Positions 55,680-64,000 of a stretch of DNA of 64,000 nucleotides are shown one piece after another. Made by a program: the position numbers and the translations under genes. The notes beneath the pieces were generated by a model. It was not told the DNA's origin and made no database searches. It saw nothing but the letters and a program-made list of their open reading frames with translations. The stretch's first letter is position 1. Each line of letters begins with the position of its first letter. This stretch comes from Ooceraea biroi (Eukaryota; Arthropoda; Insecta; Hymenoptera; Formicidae): positions 7,822,663-7,886,662 of the forward strand of contig NC_039509.1 of the NCBI RefSeq assembly GCF_003672135.1. The letters are read 5' to 3'.

Positions 55680-56110
55680 GGAACGTACCCCTACATGCAT
55701 GTATAACCTCCCATTCATGCGTATCCGGTAACATCCCCTTGATCTTAACCATAGACATAGTAAGAATAGACCGAGCGTGTTCTCAACTTGGCAGTAAATC
55801 ACAGGTAGAAAAAGAGAGAAAGCAGGCGAAAGATTGCTCTCTCTCTCTCTAAGGAAAGAAGAGTGGGGGTAAGAGCGGAGAGTGGGGAAGACGCGAACAG
55901 AGAGAGAAAGAGATCCTCCACCTACTTTCCGTCCTTTTCTAGCTGTGTTTCACGTTTTGCGCTTCACGCTCGGTCTATTCTTACTATGTCTATGGATCTT
56001 AACCCATCCCTCTTCTTCCAACCATGTTTCACAAATACCTATCAAATCAAAACTCTTTAAATAATTCCAAAAACAAACATCCTTCCTTAAAATCCCCGCC
56101 ACATTCCAAA
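55680..56110 (-). pseudogene. LINE endonuclease N-terminal part (interrupted by a foldback)
   Basis: Minus-strand translation gives FWNVAGILRKDVCFW, SFDLIGICETWLEEEGWVKI and, past the foldback, KGMLPDTHEWEVIHAC. The asparagine in FWN and the glutamate in ETW are the expected first metal-binding residues of AP-type endonucleases. It continues at 44188. Confidence 0.8.
55750..55994. mobile_element. P-like foldback (245 bp) inside the LINE endonuclease
   Basis: CATAGACATAGTAAGAATAG and its complement form the ends. GATCTTAAC is repeated on both sides (55741-55749 and 55995-56003). CATWGACATAG also ends the THAP foldback at 14624, so the two are probably related P-like elements. Its middle contains purine-rich AGAGAGAAAG repeats and no gene. 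Confidence 0.82.
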
Positions 56111-56569
56111 AACCTATTTCTCGCCTTACCCTATAACTTCTTCTTTCCCTGCTTTCCCCTCCTTTCCCCTCCCTCTCTCCTTCCTTTTCTTGGCTCAGCC
56201 AAAATTCGTTGATGCACTTATATCGTTAGCATCTTTATCTTCCTCCCTTACCTTTTCCCTCGTGCCCCTTGCCTGTTCAACACCACTATCACTCACTTCC
56301 CACGTACCATAACTTCTTCCATAATTTTCTCCTGTGAGTATAACCCTTTTCCTCTTATTACATCTTCCCACCATCTCCATTGCCCCTCTATTCTAACCTT
56401 TCCAAAACCTATCTTAATCTCCTTCCCCTTACTCCTTTGCACCTGTGCCCATTCCTTTATCTCTGCTTGCGTTTTCCTTTCCTCCTACGTAAGGTCATGC
56501 TCTACAAAAATCCGTTCTCCTTTTAATCTATTCTTATTATCCATTATTTCCTTTTTCTCTTCCTCACTG

Positions 56570-57378
56570 CTAATTTTGGCTATTAACACCTGCCCGCTTC
56601 TTCTTATATGCATTATTGTGCAACGACTTCAACCTATTCTTGAAAAAATCTTGTACTTTTCTCAGCCAATCTGTCTCGTTACCGCTTACTTCCATTCCTT
56701 TGATTACGACGTTATTACGTCTCTCTACTTTCTCTTTATCCAACATTAATTTTTTGATACCTTTTACCTCCTTCCAACTAAGCCTATCCTCACTCATAAT
56801 TGACCAATCCCTGGACCTCCCGCTCTCACTCCTGTTATTTATATTCCCCCTACTATCCCTTTCCCTTACACCTACTGCACTCGTATTTATTACTTCATAT
56901 TCCCGTCTTCTTTCCTCCTCCTTCTTTTCTCTCGCCTCCATTGCATCTATGATGTTTACCATTTTACTTTCCAGTTCATCTACCCTCTCTTCTATCACCC
57001 TCATTCTCAAATCTATACTCCTCTCCTTTCTCTTCCATTCCTCTATTCTCTCTATATCATCTTTATTATCCCTTTTCCAACTACCCATCGTTTCCTTCCA
57101 CTCTCTCTCTCTCTATTTAACTTGAACTTTTCCCACTCATTCTTAATCTCGTCTATTCTTTCTAAACGAAAACTAACCTCTTTCTTATCTTTTTTCTTCA
57201 TATCTTCATCCTCCCCTCTACTCATTATCCCTTTTCCTTTATCCTTATCCTCCTCTTTAGTATCCTCACTACTCCACTTTAGCCTTTTTTGCTTCTCATC
57301 TCCGCTACTTCCGCTCTTTCCTAATCTTCCCTTTCCTATCGTTCCCGCCGCCCCGCGCGACGTCCCGCGCGACGCCAT
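56570..57378 (-). pseudogene. LINE ORF1 (coiled coil plus RNA-binding-like domain)
   Basis: From MASRGTSRGAAGTIGKGR the product is lysine- and glutamate-rich. It changes frame near 57070, continues as a coiled coil (IDLRMRVIEERVDELESKM), and ends with an RRM-like strand pattern (RRNNVVIKGMEVSGNE). ORF1 proteins of LINEs bind the element RNA. The frameshift shows that this copy is dead. Confidence 0.65.
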
Positions 57379-57400
57379 AACCTCTCTCCTACCTACCTAC

Positions 57401-57878
57401 TTCTGACGCTTCTTACTCCTTTCTTACCTTACCTTTTCCTTCGCCTCCACGTATACGCCTACTATAACGCTTCCTCCTTGCACGACACTCGTTTCTAACT
57501 TACCAAAATACGTAATCGCCTTAAAAATTAACAAAATTATCCGCTTACTCAATCATACAACACACTCACTCGCACGCCATCTAACCAAGTCCGATTTTCC
57601 AATATAATATCCACGATTTTCAGAGGAGTTGTGTAGTACTGCACAAAATACCCACAAATACAAATTTCTATGTTTAAACAAGATAACGACCACGTTGAAC
57701 ATGTCCGTTTAGGCTGAAAACAGCTTAATTTAGTGTTTTATGTATTAAGAAATTGTTTCTGATAATTTACAATAAAATCCAGAGGGGGCCGAAATCGTGG
57801 CTTATCGGTCCTCTTCCTTTCTGATCACATATATGTAGAACAAATAATAAGAGAAATAATTGAAAAATAATTAGAAAC
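57401..57878. other. LINE 5' flank and sequence before the copia element
   Basis: No gene and no inverted ends are seen. The upper part may be LINE 5' leader. The TSD GAAAC of the copia element is at 57874-57878. I looked for the missing P2 N-terminal half here and did not find it. Confidence 0.4.
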
Positions 57879-58099
57879 TGTTAAGAAATATGTTAGAGTT
57901 ACAATAGATGGCGTTGCTTTCGTTAGTTTGTCGAATGTGTTAAGTCTTTTGTCTTATTATAATTCATGGTTGTACATTCTTTTGCTTATGATGGTCATTG
58001 TTCGTCGTGCTACAAGCAGATAATAAATATAAGTTTCGTTTATCGTTTTTACGTTTAATAACGTCGTATTTATCTTTCAATAAATTCTCACGCCCAACA
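57879..58099 (+). repeat. 5' LTR of the copia element
   Basis: 221 bp, from TGTTAAGAAATATG to CTCACGCCCAACA. An AATAAATATAAG stretch may act in polyadenylation. Differs from the 3' LTR at about six positions. Confidence 0.93.
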
Positions 58100-58100
58100 G

Positions 58101-58116
58101 GTTATGGGCCCAGTCT
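58101..58116 (+). promoter_or_regulatory. Primer-binding site, copia-type half-tRNA
   Basis: GGTTATGGGCCCAGTC follows the 5' LTR after one base. The same motif in Drosophila copia pairs with an internal segment of initiator tRNA-Met, so priming by a tRNA half-molecule is expected. Confidence 0.75.
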
Positions 58117-58180
58117 CGCGAGATATTGAAAGAGTCGATAACGAAAGAGTTGTGTAGCTCATGTAAAGAAAGAAGTAAAA

Positions 58181-61100
58181 ATGGTGAACGCAAACGACTC
58201 GTGGATGGCGATCACGAAATTAAAAGGAGCCGAGAACTATCACACGTGGTTGATGGCAGTGAGGGCCTTGTTGGAATTAAATGGGCTAGAAGGCTGTATC
58301 GTCCGTGGTGAAGGCACAGAGCGTGATGTATCCAAGCAGAGGAAAGCGAAAGGCAGAATTTTGCTTAGCATCTAAGAGTCTTTGTTTGTGCATGTTGAAC
58401 ATGCTATTGACGCATGCGATATGTGGTGCACACTCGAAAGGATGTTCAAGAGCTCAGGAACTACGCATAAAATTGGTCTGATACAGAAGCTGATCAATGT
58501 CCGTCTTAAAAATTGTGATTCGATGGCGGATTATGTGAGTCAAATCACGAACGTTGCGAATAGGTTAAGTGGTCTTGGTTTCCAAATCGGCGATGAGTTG
58601 ACGGGTGCTATCATGCTGGCTGGTTTAACGGAGGAATTTAAACCAATGGTCATGGGGTTTGAAGGAAGCGGCATAAAGACGACTGCAGATGCCGTTAAAT
58701 CGAAGCTTTTGGACAGTTCGTACAGTTCCGGACAGGCCACGGCTTTCCTAGGAAAGAAGGTAAATAGTAATCCGAATTCGAAGAACCACAAGAAACAATT
58801 TCTCAAGAACAAAAGTGGTGCTGGCTTTAAATGCTTTGTGTGCGGCAAGGTTGGCCACAAAGTCAAAGACTGTAAGGAGCATAACCTCAAAGTTGAAAAG
58901 TTAGAGAAGAGCGATAAATCGGAGAGTTCGTCCATAGAAAAAGGATCTAAAGGAAACTCAAGTCGTGCATCGTGTGCGTTCAACGCAGGAGGAACGAAAA
59001 TTACCAGTATCGAAGAATGGTTTATTGACAGCGGATCATTTCGGCACATGACTCCACACAAGGGGTTGATCAAAGATCTGGAGACTTCAGAAGTGACCAA
59101 GATATCGTTAGTAGACAATCACAGTGTAGCAGTATCAGGCACTGGAAACGCCGAAATACAAGTGAATGATTGGCAAGTCAAGGTTAGACGAGTACTTTAT
59201 GTACCCGAATTGTCATCGAATCTACTGTCAGTGCATCAGATAACGAGCGCAGGAAATAAGGTAGTGTTCGCTAAGGATGGCTGCACCATTTTTAACAAAG
59301 GCGGCGAAGAGATTATGAAGACAAAATCTGTTGATGGCATTTACAAATTCCATGTTGATGAAGTAAAGTGCTTTTTAACGACTAACAAGAACGAGGATGC
59401 GATGATATGGTATCGACGATTGGGTTACATCAATTATCAAGATATGTGTAAAATGTGAGATGGAGTAGTCAACGGCATCCAGTTTACGGACGACGACTTG
59501 GATATAAAACATTGCGAAGTATGTATGAAAGGTAAGCAGACCAGGTTACCATTTCGAAATGTTGACAAGCGAGCAGAGAACGTACTTGACGTAATCCATT
59601 CGGACGTTTGTGGGCTGATGGAGCAATCTTCAATTGGAAAAACCAAGTACTTTTTGATGTTTATTGATGATTATTCACAAAAGATTTTTGTGTATTTTTT
59701 GAAATGCAGATTAGAGGTTTTTTCGAGGTTCGAAGAGTTCAAAGTGTTAGTCGAGAACCAAACGGGGCGCAAGATTAAAGTTATTCGGACGGATAACGGC
59801 ATTGAATATTTTACTTAGAAGTTAGAAGATTTTTGTCGCAGGCATGGCATTCAACATCAGCATTCAGTACCCTACACACCGGAGCAGAATGGGATCGCGG
59901 AGCAAGCAAACAGAACGATTGTTGAGCGTGCGAGGTGTATGCTATTTGATGCTGGACTCGACAAATCATATTGGGCAGAAGCTGTCAACATGGCCGTTTA
60001 TATTATAAATCGATCTGTAAGTTCGGTTTTGAATAATCAAACGCCGGAAGAAACATGGACTGGCGAGAAAATTGATGTCAGCAACATGCGGATTTTTGGA
60101 TCGCCCGTAATGGTACACATTCCAAAGCAGCGAAGAGTTAAATGGGATGCTAAATCACAGAAGATGATTTTTCTTGGTTTCGACAACGATGCAAAAGGCT
60201 TCCGATGTATTGACCCAAACAGCAAGAAGTTTATGATTGCTCGTGATGTCACATTTTTCGAGGATGTGTCTAATCGTAAGTCTGTGATTGTGGTAGACGA
60301 TGACGATCTTCAAGATTCAGTGAGGGAATCGCCTGTTGAACAATGCAATGAGTCCGGTGATACCACGCAGGAAGAATCTGACAGTCAAGATAATTCATTT
60401 TGTTCTGCGAGGAATGAATTGGACGACCTGGAAGAAGATTCTGATTTTCAACCTGAAGAAACGGTGATACCAAGTAATACTTTGCGTCGATCATCAAGGG
60501 AACCAAAGCCAAGACATTTCGAAGATTATGTGACATATTTAGCTTCAAGTGGATACATAGATGAAGATCCATCAAGTTTCAAGGAAGCAGTAGTCATCGA
60601 CGATCGTGACTCATGGAGAAAAGCCATGAGAAACGAAATGGATTCTTTAGAAGAGAACAGCACATGGGAGCTTGTAAAATTACCACCAGGAAGGAAGGCT
60701 ATCGAGTCGAAGTGGGTGTACAAGATTAAACGTGATGATAATGGAGCAATCGTACGTCAAAAGGCAAGATTAGTTGCAAAGGGCTGTTCACAGAAGTACG
60801 GCGTTGATTACAATGAGACGTTTTGCCCGGTCGTGAGATACACGTCTATTCGTTTTTTTTATGGCATTGGCTGTCAAATATGGTTTAAAAATAGACCAAA
60901 TGGATGCAGTTACCGCGTTTCTGCAAGGAGATTTGTCCGAAGAAATTTATATGGAGCAACCTGAAGGTTTCAACGATGGCAGCGGACGTGTGTGCAAGCT
61001 CAAGAAAGCGATTTATGAATTGAAGCAGAGTGGACGCGAATGGAACAAACGACTCGAATCTACATTGAAGTCATTCGGGTTGAAGAAATCTCGCACCGAT

Positions 61101-62127
61101 CCATGTGTATACTACACCGATGACTTAATTTTGACAATCTACGTTGACGATATCCTTATATTTTGGAAGGATGTTGGGCTCAAAGACAAAATAAAGGTAT
61201 CATTAAGCAGTGTCTTCAAGATGAAGGATATGGGGCAGGCTACGGATTGTGTTGGCCTACATATCATTTATGATGATGGAGCAATTAGTTTGGATCAAAC
61301 TAAATATATCCGAGAGATCTTGGAACGATTCAACATGAGTGATTGCAAACCGTCAAAAACACCTTGTGATGTAAATCAGAAATTATCTCGAAGATAATTT
61401 CATACTCGAGTATGTCACCGAGTACTGAGAAAGAACGAGAGGAAGTGCAGAATATTCCGTACCAAGAAGCAGTAGGCAGTTTATTGTATTTGGTGCAAGG
61501 TACCTGCCCGGACATAGCATATGCTGTCAATGATGTGTGTCGTTTTAATTCGAACTTTGGAAAGGCTCACTGGACAGCGGTGAAAAGGATTTTCCGCTAT
61601 TTGAAGAGCACCATAGATAAGAAGTTACATTATAATAAAACGTGTGATGGTCAATTGATGGGATACTCAGACGCAGACTGGGCATCGGATGTTGACAAGA
61701 GACGTTCCTGTACTGGCTACGTTTTCAAGATGTCAAATGGCGCAATTTCATGGTTAAGCAAGCGTCAACAAACTGTGGCATTATCTAGCACCGAAGCGGA
61801 GTATATGGCGCTTTCTTCAGCTCTACAAGAGGCTGTATGGTTGAAGAATTTTGGGCAAGAATTGGACCCGAGTCTGCAAGGAGAAACATCAAGATCGGCT
61901 GTGATAACCAGAGTGCTCAGACCTTGGCTAAGTCTGATGGATTTAGAGCACGTTCGAAGCACATTGATGTGCGTCATCATTATATTCGGGATAAATTATC
62001 GGATGGAACAATAGACTTAATTTTTGTATCATCTGATCGTATGGTGGCGGATAGTTTAACGAAAGCTGTGAACGCGTGCAAGAATGATTTTTGCGCGCTT
62101 AAAATGGGCATTAAAAATGAAATATAA
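58181..62127 (+). pseudogene. Copia gag-pol polyprotein
   Basis: ATG at 58181 begins MVNANDSWMAITKLKGAENY. Gag ends with the zinc knuckle CFVCGKVGHKVKDC. The protease carries EEWFIDSGS, followed by the GAG-pre-integrase WYRRLGY. Integrase includes FLMFIDDYS, IRTDNGIEYFT and YTPEQNGIAEQANR. Reverse transcriptase includes KARLVAKGCSQKYG, MDAVTAFLQGDL and the catalytic IYVDDIL. RNase H includes GYSDADWASD and ALSSTEAEYMALS. Lesions: TAA at 58373, TGA at 59456, TAG at 59816, and frame changes near 60860 (in a run of eight T), 61390-61410 and about 61880. All domains are otherwise present. Confidence 0.93.
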
Positions 62128-62177
62128 GATATATATAATTTAATGTTTATTATGTTTCATATTTTAATGAGTGAGGG

Positions 62178-62398
62178 TGTTAAGAAATATGTTAGAGTTA
62201 CAATAGATGGCGTTGCTTTCGTTAGTTTGATGAATGTGTTAAGTCTTTTGTCTTATTATAATTCATGGTTGTACGTTCTTTTGCTTATGATGGTCATTGT
62301 TCGTCGTGCTACAGGCAGATAATAAATATAAGTTTCGTTTATCATTTTTACGTTTAATAACGTCGTATTTATCCTTCAATAAATTCTCACGCCCAACA
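62178..62398 (+). repeat. 3' LTR of the copia element
   Basis: 221 bp, preceded by the purine stretch GAGTGAGGG, which serves as polypurine tract. The duplicated GAAAC follows at 62399-62403. Confidence 0.93.
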
Positions 62399-62403
62399 GA
62401 AAC

Positions 62404-63052
62404 ATTTGTGTATTGTTTTCTTGTTAAATTGTTATTTTGTAAATTTGTGTGATATTTTATATGTAATCATATATAAACATTTTATATATTATTATACAGG
62501 GTGAGTCTTAATGACTGTCCCATTCTTTTACCACGAGAGATGGATTACCGACTGCAACTCTGCTTATCTGGCCGGCACATAGATGGCAGCTGCGTGGATC
62601 GACCGTGATGTACAGGCAAGTTAAAACTATATTCAGATATCGCACGGAAAAAAATAATTTAAATTCGCATAGTATATTTTATGCTGTTTTAAGTAAATTT
62701 TGTCAGATATATGAATAGCAATACCATTTGTTAAGAATACTAATATTATTGAAAAATAATTTTGTTAAATTAGCAAATTGTTTACTATAAAACTATAAAA
62801 TGAACTATAAAAATAAAATGATTTCTGTTCTACGTTCTGCTGTCATGTTGAATAATTGTAATAAGTTATAATATAATTATATTATAATAGAGAAATTTTG
62901 TCCTTATCAAATCATTAAATATGTAGCATTAGTAACAACAGTAGTTTCACTGCAACAGTAAAATTAGTTTTTTTCGTGCGTATTATTGAAACTATACATA
63001 AAATAAATAATATAAGATCTGGCATCACTGCATATATTAACATAAAATTTAA
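62404..63052. other. AT-rich flank with one mariner-type end
   Basis: TATACAGGGTGAGTC at about 62496 looks like a Tc1/mariner terminus, but no second end lies in the window. The rest is AT-rich and non-coding. Confidence 0.4.
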
Positions 63053-64000
63053 CATAAAAAAAAATGTTTGCATGCCGTTATAAATTTACGGTGGACTTCC
63101 ACACCACCCTTGAGGTTCCACTAATGATGCGTTAGGTTTTTTTAAAATGGACCTTCGCCTGGAACCATATTGTACTACACACACACACACACACGCACGC
63201 ACGCACGCACACACACACACATTTTTCCTGACGAAAATAAAAATCGGAGAATAAGTCTAATGTAAAGAAAGAATGATAGAAGTATGTCACATGTTAAACA
63301 TACATACAGTGGGTGGAAAAAGTATTCGTACACTAAGAAATTTTAGAGAAACTATTGTTATCTTATTGTTTTGAAGTATAAAATATTATAATTTATAAGT
63401 TGTGTTTCTGAAATATTATTAAGAAAGAGATTTTATAATATAAAATAATGATTTCTCTATTACTTATTATTACATAGAAATACATTATTTTCTGTAAAAT
63501 TTCTTAGTGCACGAATGGAATTTGGGTAGAAAAAGTATTCATACACTAAGAAATTTTACAGAAAATAATGTATTTCTATGTAATAATAAGTAATAGAGAA
63601 ATCATTATTTTATATTATAAAATCTCTTTCTTAATAATATTTCAGAAACACAACTTATAAATTATAATATTTTATACTTCAAAACAATAAGATAACAATA
63701 GTTTCTCTAAAATTTCTTAGTGTACGAATACTTTTTCCACCCACTGTATGTATGTTTAACATGTGACATACTTCTATCATTCTTTCTTTACATTAGACTT
63801 ATTCTCCGATTTTTATTTTCGTCAGGAAAAATGTGTGTGTGTGTGCGTGCGTGCGTGCGTGTGTGTGTGTGTGTGTAGTACAATATGGTTCCAGGCGAAG
63901 GTCCATTTTAAAAAAACCTAACGCATCATTAGTGGAACCTCAAGGGTGGTGTGGAAGTCCACCGTAAATTTATAACGGCATGCAAACATTTTTTTTTATG
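63053..64000. repeat. Giant palindrome running into the window end
   Basis: The sequence from 63053 is mirrored to the last base of the window about a centre near 63526, with arms of about 470 bp. Included on both sides are an (AC)n run, TCCACACCACCCTTGAGG and CAGTGGGTGGAAAAAGTATTC. The central 50 bp has a short unpaired loop. CAGTGGGTGGAAAAAGTA resembles a Tc1-type end, but here the flanking sequence is mirrored as well. Confidence 0.85.
63176..63222. repeat. (AC)n microsatellite in the left arm
   Basis: A run of ACAC with some ACGC units; the mirror copy (GT)n is at about 63831-63877. Confidence 0.9.

Larger units (their letters stand above)
44190..55690. mobile_element. PIF/Harbinger element (11.5 kb with nested inserts), two genes
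   Basis: GGGTGCGTTCCGTTTCACGC at the left and GCGTGAAACGGAACGTACCC at the right are inverted ends, with CTA on both sides (44187-44189 and 55691-55693). Removing the element restores the LINE endonuclease frame. It carries a DDE transposase (+) and a Myb/SANT-like gene (-) in the two-gene layout of the superfamily. Nested inside are a CCCAGGCAG MITE, a 2.6 kb mariner, a LINE tail fragment, a second Harbinger-type MITE and the P3 element. Confidence 0.9.
41223..57400 (-). mobile_element. APE-type non-LTR retrotransposon (LINE), heavily interrupted
   Basis: Parts in order on the minus strand are ORF1 (57378 to about 56570), the endonuclease N-terminus (about 56110-55680), the rest of the endonuclease (about 44188-43690) and a reverse transcriptase C-terminus with zinc knuckle (about 43065-42590). 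The 3' trailer runs to 41223. They form one copy, because excising the Harbinger element (44190-55690) with one CTA joins EVIHACR to FRGKGRARGG in frame. Excising the foldback 55750-55994 joins GWVKI to KGMLPD. Most of the reverse transcriptase is missing between 43690 and 43065. The clade within the R1/I/Jockey assemblage is not assigned. Confidence 0.8.
57879..62398 (+). mobile_element. Copia-type LTR retrotransposon, full length but mutated
   Basis: Two 221-bp LTRs (57879-58099 and 62178-62398) start TGTTAAG and end CCCAACA, flanked by GAAAC (57874-57878 and 62399-62403). I count about six differences between them. The order gag, protease, integrase, reverse transcriptase, RNase H is that of Ty1/copia. 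Stops and frameshifts are few, so it is a fairly recent insertion, among the youngest here. Confidence 0.95.

Noticed and set aside
56616..57406. Long plus-strand frames rich in S, F and L
   Set aside because: Shadows of the purine-rich LINE ORF1 on the opposite strand.
58540..59118. Minus-strand open frame of 192 codons
   Set aside because: Antisense of copia gag; no independent similarity.
1..64000. tRNA, rRNA and CRISPR arrays
   Set aside because: None was seen on either strand by eye; a tRNAscan or covariance search was not possible.

Overview
This window looks like AT-rich nuclear DNA of an insect, most likely a hymenopteran such as an ant (inference). The supporting signs are three intron-bearing animal genes with short GT-AG introns, and a dense mixture of Tc1/mariner, P, hAT, PIF/Harbinger, copia and APE-type LINE elements. 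There are no bacterial operons, tRNA or rRNA genes, or CRISPR arrays.

Host genes sit only at about 18.3-27.4 kb: a prostaglandin-reductase-1-like NADP(H) oxidoreductase (+, 4 exons, one apparent GC-AG intron), a single-exon serine-hydrolase-like alpha/beta hydrolase (+), and a PRMT9-like arginine methyltransferase with an N-terminal repeat region (-, 7 exons).

Left flank (0.25-17.7 kb). A mariner-type foldback (251-871) abuts a P-superfamily element, P1 (879-15776). P1's transposase on the minus strand is split by several insertions: two elements with CCCA...TGGG ends, a 7.6 kb element with about 380-bp inverted ends (5449-13021), and a THAP-exon foldback sitting in P1's right terminal repeat. 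The 7.6 kb element carries a decayed, intron-bearing 3' part of a nicastrin gene (gamma-secretase subunit), which looks like host-gene capture. It is itself hit by a 4.3 kb element encoding a DUF4806-type protein. Two large foldbacks follow.

Right flank (27.7-64 kb). A 2.7 kb foldback belongs to a family with CAGAGAG ends and 7-bp target duplications. Next come a P-like element (30437-31910) and a second P transposase, P2, in pieces (32.0-41.2 kb). P2 is broken by a 7 kb CCCACACGG-ended element that holds a hAT element with a near-complete transposase. P2 ends against an APE-type LINE (about 41.2-57.4 kb, minus). The LINE endonuclease is split by an 11.5 kb two-gene Harbinger element (44190-55690), which contains further insertions including P3, a P deletion derivative with an open reading frame joining a THAP part to the transposase C-terminus. 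A copia element (57879-62398) follows, and the window ends inside a palindrome of at least 948 bp (63053-64000).

Most boundaries rest on matching inverted ends plus target-site duplications. Several are confirmed because removing the insert restores a reading frame in the interrupted protein. The order of insertion can therefore be read directly, up to about five levels deep. No element here has a demonstrably complete transposition gene; the most nearly intact are the hAT transposase, the Harbinger Myb/SANT-like gene and the P3 fusion ORF.
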